Shown: positions 54,913 to 64,000 of the stretch, one piece after another | Position numbering within the stretch: position 1 is the first letter of the stretch | Layout of the letters: each line of letters opens with the position of its first letter | Assembly: GCA_015499985.1 (NCBI GenBank) | Contig: JAAAUF010000025.1 | Location: 39,765 to 103,764 of the forward strand | DNA length: 64,000 bases | Reading direction: 5' to 3' | From: Haplosporangium gracile | Taxonomy: Eukaryota > Mortierellomycota > Mortierellomycetes > Mortierellales > Mortierellaceae | The notes under the pieces: generated by a model | The model's database searches: none | What the model was told of the DNA's origin: nothing | What the model saw: the letters and a program-made list of their open reading frames with translations, nothing else | Made by a program: the position numbers and the translations under genes

Positions 54913-56744
54913 TCACTGGAGGTACTCGGCCAGCCGGTCAACCACATACGACATCGACGGTCTTTTTGTTGGATCCTTCCTCCACATGTCCTGGATCAAC
55001 GACAACAACGACTGAGGGTACTTTCTCAGCTTCTCCATGGGTGGTCTGACTTCCTTGTCCCTCACTGCCTCATACAGCTGGTGCTCTGTCAAGTTGTAAT
55101 AAGGGTAGCCCAGTTCAGCCCAGGACAAGATCTCCCAGAAGATTAGGCCACAGGCATAGACGTCGACCTTCTCGGTGTAGCGAGGGTTGGGACTCCAGAA
55201 CTCTGGGGCTTGCCAATTAGGGGTACCGCACTGGGTGTGCATTGATGCGTTGGCTCTGGTCCTGATTCTTGCGAGACCAAAGTCGTTGATCTTGGCTCGA
55301 TTGTCCGTTGTGATCTATGCGAGTAGCAAGAAAAAAAGTAGGCTGAGTGTTAGATACTGCGTCTTGGAGGCAATCGAATATAAAGTGGTACTTTATATGA
55401 GAGTTGAAAAAGTGAACCTACCAGTACGTTCATCGACTTCATGTCCTATGATGGTGAAGGAAACAATAGAAGCGGAGCAAATATTTAGATGTTAGATACT
55501 GAAGGAATTTATGAGGAGGCAATGGGTTCGTGTGAACAGTGGATCTTGAACATACTCTGTGGATGATGCTAGGCCTCCGGCTGTGCATATATGAAGTTGC
55601 AAGGGCAATGTCGTGCATGTACGAGATCTAAATGACCACAAAATATGCGATGTTAGTATTATATCCTTCGCACATTTGGACATCAAAGATAGATTTGAGA
55701 AATATGAGAAAAGACATACCAGTCGGCCAAAGGACGGCTTGCGGACTTTGCGCATGTAGTCGTAGAGGTCGCCGTTCTCACACAGCTCGGTAACAATGCA
55801 GAGATGTTTGACACTGGTGCAGACACCGACAAAGCTAACAATATTCTCATGGCGAAGTTGCTTCAGTACATTGATTTCGTGCTTCATCTCTGTGATATCC
55901 AGCTCTGAGAAGTTTTGCACCCGCAGCTCTCCAATCGCGACATTCTCCTATTCAATTCAGCATTGGTTAATAATGAGAGGCTGTTAGTCTGGTTGTTGCA
56001 TACTATGCGACTAACATACCAGAGTGCAAAAAGGTTGAAGGACGTACCCCGTTGTAGGTGCCGGCATAGCAATCCTTGAATCCTCCGGACCCCAGCTTGC
56101 GTCCAATCTTGAGCTGATCGTATGTGATCTCACTTTGGAAGTTGGCGTCTTTGAGGAGCGAGTTGAGGTAGATAGTGTTGAGGGGCTTCTTCTGGACCGA
56201 GACAACGGGCTCGAGCGAGCATAGCTGTGGTGTGGTTGGGCCAGGCACGGGCTTTGCGTTTTTCTATTAGTACGATAGATGTTGAAAATAAACATACCGA
56301 ATTGTCAGTAATAGAGCTGTTAAAACGACGAAGATTATGAAGAGAGTAAGGATATAAGCGTGTATGGTCACATTGTTGCTGTTGCTTACCCAGTTCATGA
56401 GGTTCTTGACCAAGTCCTTCTTGTCGCCCTCGGAGGGAAGACCTAGACAGTCGCAAGTGCATAAAAGTGTTAGTATTCGCAATATAAACCCCAACAAACA
56501 ATATCATGGCTTTCAGACAAAACAGGGCAGGTAAAATGAATTTACCTCTCTCCTGGCAAAGAGTAACGATATCGGCCTTAATCATAGCATTCAAAGTCTC
56601 CTCAGTTTCGAACTGCAGACCTTCATCCACATGACGCTCAATGGTCTGGAACCCCTTTCCGAAGGGAGGCAACTGCTGTTGCTGCTGCTCCTTGGGAGAA
56701 GTCATGGGCTGGAAGTCAAAGTATCCGTTGGCGCGTCGCAACAT
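54913..56744 (-). CDS. SAP-motif protein kinase with WNK-like lysine placement
   Basis: Seven exons (56744-56546, 56442-56390, 56263-56048, 55947-55720, 55627-55556, 55445-55422, 55314-54913), all GT-AG and in phase, giving 397 residues; exon 6 is only 24 nt. An N-terminal SAP-like helix pair at about 49-83 (LNAMIKADIVTLCQERG, DKKDLVKNLMNW) may bind nucleic acid. The kinase domain runs from about 133 to 395. The G-loop is GRKLGSGGFKDCYAG (138-152) with Lys147. The beta3 strand reads ENVAIGELRV, so Gly162 replaces the usual Lys. Helix C is MKHEINVLKQLRHENI. The catalytic loop is HRDMKSMN (Asp257, Lys259, Asn262), followed by DFG 275-277 and CGTPNWQAPEFW. The C-lobe looks TKL-like. Lys147 sits where WNK kinases carry their relocated catalytic Lys, so activity is plausible. 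Substrate unknown. Confidence 0.88.
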
Positions 56745-58434
56745 GGTACCTCTAGGGAGTTGGAAGGCTACTTTTTTCTTGTTGAGGTTGTTATTGTAGA
56801 GGTTGTTGGTCCGGATATGGGCGGGCTGGATCCTCGAGGAGGGAAGTGGTCTGGATTCCTTTGCTGTAACGAACTGTGATCGACAGGCGACGGGTTGTTG
56901 AGGAAGGGTGAGGGGTATATAGGGGCGATATGTGAGAAGGTATTGTTTTTTTTCTTATTTTGTAGCAAACACACTCCCCATACTACTCATCCTACAGGAC
57001 TATTGTCATCCTTTCATTGGGGGAGCCATTGGGGGAGGGAAAGCATTTTCTTATTCTTTTTTTACCTGACTGGTAAGAGAGGGAGGTGGAAGGAACAGAG
57101 GGTCAGGATGATGAAAAGGGAGTTGAAATTGCATAGGAGAGGGAAGAGAGGGAGGGAAGTGAAGTAAAGAGAAGTGTGTACGAAGAGTCAAGAAAAAAGT
57201 GGAAATCGGCCGTCTTTTTATCTCATTTTTTTTATTTCTTGACTAGTTCGTAATGCCATGTGCTGCTTTGCTTTAATTGTGAGTGAGCGTGAAAGAAAAG
57301 AAAATACATGTGCGTTAATTGACGAAACGCTCCTGCATGCCATGCCATGTCTGGGTAACATGCCCCACCTCATCCTCCGTCCGTCGATGTACTCATCGTG
57401 CAGCGAGATAAAATAAGGGTCACACAAAAGACATGACAAGAATAAAAAACGCGGGCCCTCCCTTGTACAGTAACCCTTTTACGTTTTACGTGTGTTCCTG
57501 TATGACCTCGTGTTCATTCGCTAGCGTGGAAAATGTGAGTGCGAAAATCTAATCGCTCATGGTCCATTCCCTTCTTTCTTTGTCCCTTTCTTCGTTGTAA
57601 CTGGCTGTAACAGTTACACTACTACCTACTGAGCCCAGTTCTTTTATTTTTTTCATGACGAACAAACAAAATTGTGTTCCTGGACTGGGGAACTCTGTAA
57701 TGCGCCAATTCCTTCTTTTTCCTTCTTTACTCCTTCGCTCTCTTCTTTGCAGAGTTCGTAGTCTCGGTCGGTACGAGACGAGGTACAAACAAGAATGTGA
57801 GCCTCTGAAGAGCACGATGAGTATAACAAAAACACACTCGATACATGAACATGCCACAACACGGTGACTCAACAACGATCACAGGTCAGAAGGATGAAAA
57901 AAAGGGGGAGAGGAAGGGAAATGTGAAATTGCAATAGGGTCAAGGCCCTCTCTCCCGCTCAACCTAGGCACGCTCCTGCACATGTATGAATTCCTTTTTC
58001 TCGTGGTTATCTTAATTCATGCAAGGCCTAGCTCGCTCCTTTCTTCATAGTTCCTACAAACAACGAACATGTTCATGCCATGTGTAAAGGAAAATTGAAA
58101 GGAGGAGAGGTCCAGCATGTGCAGTTAGGCTTTTATTTTTGTGTAGCAAGAGGGAGTCAGAGACGAGAAAGAGTCAAGGACTGAGGAAGTCAAGGTAGAG
58201 GACCGTGACTGAAGATGCAAATAAGTACAAAGCAAGGAGTCGTTCCTTCCACGAGGCAACGCCAAAATAGGTAGTTCTCTTTTCGTCCACACCACTCCAG
58301 ATCATGACCTGCATCTGAGCGTTTTTGTCGTTGCGGTTTCTAATGGAAACGTACGTGGTTTTTCTTCATCGTTCAACCTTTCTTTGCTTGAGCAGCAGAA
58401 GACGAATCAGACATACCGCGTTTCTCTTGACGAA

Positions 58435-58470
58435 GTGTATGTGAGCGTGTATGTGAGCGTGTATGTGAGC
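58435..58470. repeat. 12-bp minisatellite (gtgtatgtgagc)
   Basis: Three perfect head-to-tail copies followed by a degenerate gtgagtgtg. Confidence 0.92.
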
Positions 58471-58557
58471 GTGAGTGTGAAAAGAAACACACATCCCACT
58501 CCCGAATACGTTAGCTCCCTTTCCAAAAGTGGCTTTGCAAGTCAAAAATTCAAGCAC

Positions 58558-58631
58558 AGTACGGTCGAAAGTGGTTTTTGGATACATTTTTGCAAGTAAA
58601 AACGTATCTAAAAACCACTTTCGACTGTACT
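58558..58631. mobile_element. 74-bp palindromic element, candidate MITE
   Basis: Two 28-bp arms (58558-58585 and 58604-58631) are inverted copies with two mismatches, separated by 18 bp. Just inside the arm ends, both sides read TA then C[A/G]GTCGAAAGTGG, so the element can be read as TIR-bounded DNA flanked by TA dinucleotides. That is the target-site pattern of Tc1/mariner-type elements. It has no coding capacity. A miniature element or solo hairpin remnant is the simplest reading; a structured RNA is the alternative. Confidence 0.55.
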
Positions 58632-59131
58632 CCTTTTTTCTTCTCAGGCGCAAAAGCGTGGGGTAAGGTGAGAACATGACATCACTGAAAATACCTTGTG
58701 GGAGAGAGGGAGGAAGCGGAGTCATCCTGACTTGTCACAGGCACGTTCTTTTTTTTCTTTTGTTCGGCCACCTTCTTCGACGACGTCAAGGTGGGTATAC
58801 TACATCGTACTTGCTACATATCCGATTATTCTAGACCGAGGTACTAGCGTCGATCATGCCTTTTGCTGTTACATTCATTGAAAATGAAAGAGAAAGATAC
58901 TTCCGCTGCTCATGCAGGGGAAAAATCTCTCGATCATATTCTTTTTTTTCCTTTTCTCCTTCCCCTCTTCTCATTGTCCAACGCTCTGTTTTCCAGAGAA
59001 GGAAGGAAATTTATGTGAAGTGCACCAGGGAGGACGAGTGTGGAAAAATAAACTTAATTATAACCCATCCGATTGATTACATGAGAGTCGGGAAATGCTG
59101 TTGTTCATCCATTGAATTTGTCTCGGAAGCA

Positions 59132-59220
59132 TGAAGCATGTTTAGTAAGAAGAACTCAATTGGTGTCTGCATGTAGATGTCCATTCTTCAGCTCATTAAT
59201 TAAAGGCCGAAAGGAGCGAG
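59132..59220 (+). repeat. diverged direct repeat, copy A
   Basis: Shares an ordered series of blocks with copy B: gaagcatgtttag, ccaat-like/cggtgtttgc-like, ttcagctcatta and ttaaaggccgaa. Clearly homologous but with many substitutions. Confidence 0.65.
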
Positions 59221-59312
59221 AAAGAAGAGAGAGAGGAAGGAGGATTGATAGCCTACATAGTCCACTCCCTTCACAAAGACTCTTTCTCACTCCCGTGAGC
59301 GCCTATCTGCTT

Positions 59313-59348
59313 GTGTTTCCTGTGTTTCCTGTGTTTCCTGTGTTTCTT
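59313..59348. repeat. 9-bp minisatellite (gtgtttcct)
   Basis: Four copies, the last ending ctt. Confidence 0.88.
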
Positions 59349-59434
59349 ATAGAGTTATCTGCAGCCGTCAGTAGGGGCGTGCTACTGTTGTTGTTGTTGT
59401 TGTTGTTGCTATTCGTCCGTCCATCTCAATGCTT

Positions 59435-59525
59435 TGAAGTACGTTGAGTGAGGGGAAGCCAATCGGTGTTTGCGCATCATTGTTCATTTTTCAGTTCATT
59501 ATTTAATTTAAGGCCGAAGAGTATT
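59435..59525 (+). repeat. diverged direct repeat, copy B
   Basis: Second copy of the repeat at 59132-59220: gaagtacgttgag, ccaatcggtgtttgc, ttcagttcatta, ttaaggccgaag. Same orientation, about 300 bp apart. Confidence 0.65.
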
Positions 59526-60344
59526 CGAGCTTAGGGGGCCCACTTGTTCGTAATTATTTCACTGCCGAGTAGAGCTATGCAGCAGCAGAGGATTGCTGTT
59601 CATGTTGTTCTTTGTTGTTGCATGTATGTCCATCATAACCAAACACAGGTCGTAATGATAATTAATTTGCAAGAATGTGTGAGAGCACAAACAAAGTGGC
59701 AAGAACAAGGTTGTTTCAAAATGCCTTCGTGCTTTTTTGTTGGTCTTCTGGCGTAAGTACAGGTTTTGTTTGGTTAGACCGGTTGTTCTGTTGTTGTTGT
59801 TGTTGTTGCTGTTGTTGATGCTGAGGAAGGGAGACAAGAGGTGATAAAAAAAGAACAGGTGGTACAACGCTGGCCTTCAAAGATGGAACGGACACATGCT
59901 GCCTCTTCTCTCTCTGTGTCTGTTTCTCTCTCTGTCCCTCTCTCTCTCGTTCTGTCTATTCCTCCTTCTTCCCTCTCTCTCGCTCGTTTTATTACATGGT
60001 TGTTTAGCTTGGGAGCACAAGGAGTTGAAAAAAGGACAAAAAGATAGAGAGTTGACAACACATCTCACCTATCTTCCTCGTCGTACTATGCAAGTAATAT
60101 TAGCAACAAAAACCTAAGCAATCAGGTCTATCCCACAAATGTTGTTATTGCTTTGACTAACCGACTGGCTGGCTGGCTAGCTCACTCCTCCCCCACATAC
60201 TTCGTTCATAAGAAAAAAAAAATGAAACCGAGCACGAAAACACTGACGGTCATTCGTATTGTTGCTCATGGATCATCATCCGCTCTTGCCAAACGAGTAG
60301 TAACAACCACGTTCATATAGCTCCAACTCAAAAAACGCGATCCT

Positions 60345-60345
60345 C

Positions 60346-60376
<31 letters not shown>
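60345..60376. repeat. TTTC tetranucleotide microsatellite
   Basis: About seven tttc units in the leader of the 60453 gene. Confidence 0.92.
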
Positions 60377-60452
60377 CTTCTACTCTCCACTCCTCTTCAA
60401 CCACCACACCATTCCTAACTCTTAACGAAACCCACACACCTCCCAGACGGAC

Positions 60453-61028
60453 ATGTCTCGCATGCAACGCACTCTCAACCAATACCTCTCTTTCCTTGAG
60501 TCCACGCACCACCACCACCACCACCACCACCACCAACCACTCTTCCTCTCCCCAGAAGTCATCGATCACCACCAAGACGAATTCGATATGCCTGCCCCCG
60601 ATTACGACCAACAGCAACAAGAACAACTCTTCCTCGCCCCAACCCTTGTCTCTTACGACAATAATGAGGAAGACTATGACGATCTGTCGAACCTTGATGA
60701 CCAGTTCATGACCATGGAGATCACTCCTTACGACTGGCCGCAAGACCTCTACCAGACCCACCAGCCCGACGAAGCACTTGACACCGAGACCACCTCCTTT
60801 TTCGCCGACTCCTCTGGCAGCACCGTCTTCTTTAGTGACTCCACCGCCAGCCCGTACGGTTACTACAACCACAACAGCCACTGCAACTACTGCGACGGCT
60901 ACGACTACTATGACGATAACGACCACTACGACTCGATCGGTGGTTTGATCCACGTCTTTGACACCCCTACGACCCCCGCCGAGTACAACAACCCCAGCAG
61001 CAGCAGCGGTCCCCGCCCTCAGCTGTAA
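60453..61028 (+). CDS. poly-His, acidic/aromatic protein of unknown function
   Basis: Intronless, 191 residues, not recognised. MSRMQRTLNQYLSFLE is followed by nine consecutive His (a CAC run), then an acidic and aromatic region (DEFDMPAPDYDQQQQEQLFL, DYDDLSNLDDQFMTMEITPY, DWPQDLYQTHQPDEALDTET). A Tyr/Asp/His/Cys-rich patch (YYNHNSHCNYCDGYDYYDD) and a Pro/Ser tail follow. Strong C-ending codon preference, an ATG in good context (gacATGtct) and a C/A-rich leader support expression. The His/Asp/Cys patches could bind metal ions, but that is a composition-based guess. A long open frame on the opposite strand (60276-61115) is its antisense shadow. Confidence 0.65.
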   Translation: MSRMQRTLNQYLSFLESTHHHHHHHHHQPLFLSPEVIDHHQDEFDMPAPDYDQQQQEQLFLAPTLVSYDNNEEDYDDLSNLDDQFMTMEITPYDWPQDLYQTHQPDEALDTETTSFFADSSGSTVFFSDSTASPYGYYNHNSHCNYCDGYDYYDDNDHYDSIGGLIHVFDTPTTPAEYNNPSSSSGPRPQL

Positions 61029-63166
61029 ACGCCGTCTTTTAGATACCCACCAGTCTACACACGCTGTTCTCATACCCTTTCCCTTCATAGACTTAGCATA
61101 CATAAACTCGCTCAAGAAATACCATTATCATAACACAGCAGTAAATAATTCCACAGCACAACACTCAAGCCATGAAAAAATAAACAATAATAGAGGTTCA
61201 CATAAAGCACTAGTGGAATGTCTCTCAATGGGAAAGTCTAATGGATGAGCAATGGAAAAAAAGAGAGGGAAGTACATGAATGTAAAGAGAGCAAGGGGGT
61301 GGCGGATGTGAAAAGGTGGTAGTGGAAGTGGTGGTAGTGGTGGTGATGGTAGTTCTTCTTTCCCCTAGATCTGTTTCTCGGCCCTTGCATTGGTACCGCA
61401 TGGCTTCAAAAGAGAGGAAGGGAAAGAGAGAGAGAAGAGAGAGCTGGCCCCTTGCCTTTCCTCCTCCACCACTACTCCATATAACGAGGACAGGTAAACA
61501 AAGTACCCCTTGTTTCTTCCACCCTCCTCTTTTTTGTTTACATCCCTCTAACAAGGCAAGCAGGAAGCGAAAGCAATTGAACTGGGCCAAACAAATGACA
61601 CCTTTCTTCCACAGCAACAAGATGATAAACGTAAGGAATGTAAAGATGATGTCTGCCTCTTTGTTCTGATCAGTTATGGAGCGGGAAATGAGATCACGTC
61701 CGTGTGTTGTGAGGCTGATGAGAGAGCTGAGAGCAGTGATCGTTATTGTGAAATGATGAGCTGGGAGAAAGAGGGAGGAGTGACCAACGGGGTAAAGTGT
61801 ATAGTGTATGGTGTGCGTGTGTGGTGGTGACCAAGACGAGGGGAACTGGGGAACAGGGAGGGGGCAGTCTTGGCGAGTAACAGTAAAAGACAAGAGTCGG
61901 GGCAAGGAAAGGCAGGAAGAAAGGGCGCAATAGAAAGAAGGGAAAACAGAAAATGAGGATAGGGCGAGTGAGGGTGGTGTTGAAAGAGAAAAAGATTAGT
62001 GGGGAACCAATGACAAAGCAGTTAGGGGAATCGTCTCAGCGCATGCAAATGGTGTGCGTTAGCATCAATGGTAGCTCACACCGTTCCTTTTTCCTCGGCA
62101 TCCAAGCTTTCTCTCTTCGTCCTTATCGTAATCTCATATGCCTGTTATGTATCGACTTACTGTAATTTGCTCATTCGTACTTACTTGCCATTCATACCAA
62201 CTCGCAACAGGGTCACGTTCTGTGGCTTCTCTTTGGCTGGTAAGAAGGATAAGAAGGCTGGTTATCAAGGATGTCGCGTCGCGTCCTCTTGTTAATGTTC
62301 CTGGCCTAACCAACACTTCCCAAGACTCAGACACCATCAAGTAGCTTGTTGATCTCAGATACAGCCAATGAGAAAAAGCGAGAGATGAAGATGAAGGAAG
62401 GTGATGAGGGTAGCCGAAAAAGAGAAGTAAGGAAGGATTGCCTTGGTACTTGCGTTACAAATAACAAGGGACAAAGGAGGCATATCTGCCAGCTCCATAT
62501 AGTGCACAATGGGCGTTGCAATCATAGGAGCATGGATTGAAGTTCTCTTTCTCTGCCTAGTCTGTTCCTTTCCTTACGTTCGCCTCACTTACTTGTCAAC
62601 ACTTTCCATTATCTCACACTTTACATCCGACAAGAAAAGTGAATTCTATCAAAACACGAGGTGCATTCGGACCTGGTGCAATACTGGTCTTGGGTCGTTG
62701 TTAGAGTCGCGATTAGTGAAGTATATTTATTTAGTGTTGGGAAAGATAATGGTGGGGAGGAGTGAAGAGAAGGAGGGTACGTAGATGATGTTGCTGGGGG
62801 ATGTTTTTTGTAAGCATGAAAAAGGGATGGGTCAGCAAAGAATGAATTGAGTACGAGGAGCAGATGTGTGTGAGGAGAGATGAGTAAGAGTAAAAAGGCG
62901 GCTGGATGAGAAAAGGGGAGAGAGGGTTATGGAAACAGGAAGATGAGAAGTTGGGAATAAAAAGAGCGCCTTGAGAAGGAGGGAGAAAGTGGCTTTGTAA
63001 CCAGGGAAGGCGGCAGATTCAAGACGAGCTGGTAGGTTAGGAAGGCGTAAAAGACGGACAGCCGGGAGACGAAAGGCGCGAAAGTAAGAGTGGAGACACG
63101 AAGGGACTACGGTAGTAATTTTCAAGGGATAACCGAGACGGACCGTACAGCTGAAAGAGTTGAAAA
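61029..63166. other. gene-poor interval
   Basis: Mostly low complexity, with a GGT-rich run at 61310-61350. Two plus-strand frames have hydrophobic N-termini: 62138-62344 (MPVMYRLTVICSFVLTCHSY, 68 residues) and 62509-62784 (GVAIIGAWIEVLFLCLVCSF, 91 residues). Either could be a small secreted or membrane peptide, but neither has a TATA box, homology or codon bias I can point to, so I do not call them as genes. Confidence 0.45.
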
Positions 63167-63496
63167 CTATTTTGGTCGGGAAAGAGCATCAATTCGGTAC
63201 GTTTTGTCCCCAAATCCAACATACTCTATCATCGTCATATCATCGTCCTCATCCTCATTCTCGACAGGATAGTCTTGCGGATCCGCATTAATGGTAAAGG
63301 CTTGAAGCTGGACTTGAACGGCGTACAGCTGGGCTTGGAGGTGGAGGTTGGCTGCTTGGATGGGAGGAGGAAGAAGAGGAGGAGGAGCCAGGGTGACAAA
63401 AGGTACTGGGAACGAGACGACAGCATCAGAGAGGGGCGCAGGAGGGAAATCGACGTGATGAGGAGACTGAACGATGCGGCGATGGTTGTAAGCCAT
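63167..63496 (-). CDS. small Pro-rich protein with acidic tail
   Basis: 109 residues, intronless, from ATG 63496. The N-terminus MAYNHRRIVQSPHHVDFPPA is followed by a hydrophobic Pro/Val part (VVSFPVPFVTLAPPPLLPPP) and a Gln/Leu/Ala segment (AANLHLQAQLYAVQVQLQAF). An acidic stretch (VENEDEDDDM) and TMIEYVGFGDKTYRIDALSR complete it. A minus-strand TTAAATAA (63555-63548) lies about 52 nt upstream, a good core-promoter distance. General pattern matches 22966-23253: Met-Ala-Tyr-type start, polar stretch, Pro/Val segment, acidic end. Unknown function. Confidence 0.55.
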   Translation of the reverse strand: MAYNHRRIVQSPHHVDFPPAPLSDAVVSFPVPFVTLAPPPLLPPPIQAANLHLQAQLYAVQVQLQAFTINADPQDYPVENEDEDDDMTMIEYVGFGDKTYRIDALSRPK

Positions 63497-64000
63497 GTGT
63501 GTTTGGTTTTTGTTTTTTCTTTGATGATTTAGTGAGGGAATGGCTGCTTATTTAAGGAGAAATTGATAGATCTATTCGCCTTCACCAATAACGAAAAAAT
63601 GGAAGGATTCTATGGGCCCGATATGGCTTGCAAACCATCATCATCACCAACAACAATAATAAAAGGCAATGGACACACTCTTTCTTCTCTCACATACACA
63701 CTTTCGCATAAGACTACTCTCATTCATCCCTTGGAGGAGGGAGGGGGTGGGCCGGGCCCTCGCTCGACTAAAATATCGTGCAGCAGCAACCCCCCATTTA
63801 GTCCTCCCCCTGTCATCACCACCGCTATTGAGTTATCCACCATTCAGTACTGATGATGTTTTGTTGTGAAATGCCCTCTGCCTTTTCCCTTATTCCGGCA
63901 GCAAGCCTGACAGCCCTTCTTGTGATCGCAATGGAATTCGAAAAAAAAAACAAAGTTGTTCTTTCATAATTGCTCTTTTTTTTTTTTTTTTTTTTTTTTT
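63497..64000. other. window end, no gene seen
   Basis: Promoter of the small minus-strand gene, then mixed sequence. The last 25 bases are polyT and the window is cut there. Confidence 0.55.
63548..63555 (-). promoter_or_regulatory. TATA-like element of the 63496 gene
   Basis: CCTTAAATAAGC on the minus strand, 52 nt before the ATG. Confidence 0.4.

Larger units (their letters stand above)
56745..60452. other. 3.7-kb gene-poor interval
   Basis: Kinase promoter (TG-rich), then low-complexity sequence. It holds a 12-bp minisatellite (58435-58470), a 74-bp hairpin element (58558-58631), a diverged direct-repeat pair (about 59132-59220 and 59435-59525), a 9-bp repeat (59313-59348), a TTG run (59388-59408) and a TTTC run (60345-60376). 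Plus frames here (for example 59112-59447) run through these repeats and are not supported as genes. Confidence 0.5.

Noticed and set aside
56283..56330. Possible extra kinase mini-exon (CTCTATTACTGACAATTCG)
   Set aside because: It has AG and GTATGT borders, but read in the required phase it gives a stop (TGA), so joining 56390 directly to 56263 is the only in-frame model.
60276..61115. 279-codon minus-strand open frame rich in Val
   Set aside because: Mirror image of the CAC/GAC-rich coding sequence at 60453-61028, which has the better start, leader and residue mix.
1..64000. CRISPR arrays, rRNA genes, insertion sequences or retrotransposon polyproteins
   Set aside because: No spaced direct-repeat array, no rRNA-like stretch and no reverse transcriptase, integrase or transposase motifs seen on either strand.

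Overview
The window is nuclear DNA from a filamentous fungus, most probably an early-diverging one of the Mortierella type (Mucoromycota/Mortierellomycotina). The reasons are gene content and gene structure, not a database search. There are short GT-AG introns, long polyA/polyT and CT-rich intergenic tracts, many trinucleotide runs coding polyQ, polyH and polyN, lineage-style F-box/LRR proteins, a NACHT-pentapeptide-WD40 protein, divergent C2H2 zinc-finger proteins, a fungal-type alpha-arrestin, MAF1, COQ11, actin-capping protein beta and a peroxisomal uricase. Two short N runs (about 38769-38778 and 52608-52616) show it is a scaffold piece. The window ends in a polyT run.

Layout. 1-13.7 kb, mostly minus strand: an NLR-like NACHT-pentapeptide-WD40 protein, a two-exon C2H2 protein, a frameshifted C2H2 pseudogene, and an F-box protein. 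14.1-19.1 kb: a tandem pair of proline-rich single-pass membrane proteins with a possible small minus-strand gene between them, then the five-exon actin-capping beta gene, whose first exon is only an ATG. 21.6-23.7 kb: two or three small genes rich in Pro, Ala and Val, each behind a clear TATA box. 25-36.8 kb is the housekeeping core: a four-exon, roughly 1993-residue alpha-arrestin (+), MAF1 (-), COQ11 (+) and uricase (-). MAF1 and COQ11 are divergent; arrestin/MAF1 and COQ11/uricase are convergent. 36.8-52 kb is gene-poor and low-complexity, with a small acidic protein, a three-finger C2H2 factor, and a stretch of protein-like but broken sequence near 49.5-50.6 kb. 52-56.8 kb: a small disordered protein, a second F-box protein, and a seven-exon SAP-kinase gene. 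56.8-64 kb: mostly non-coding, with a 74-bp hairpin element, a diverged direct repeat, a poly-His acidic protein and a small Pro-rich protein.

Nothing here looks like an operon or a biosynthetic cluster. The functional themes are separate: signalling and innate recognition (NACHT-WD40, kinase), ubiquitin-linked turnover (F-box, arrestin), transcription (C2H2, MAF1), coenzyme Q (COQ11), purine breakdown (uricase) and actin (CAP2). The most interesting single item is the kinase. It has Gly where the universal beta3 Lys should be and a Lys in the glycine-rich loop at the position used by WNK kinases, in an otherwise TKL-looking domain behind a SAP-like motif. Exon boundaries below were placed by eye from splice consensus, reading-frame phase and protein continuity.
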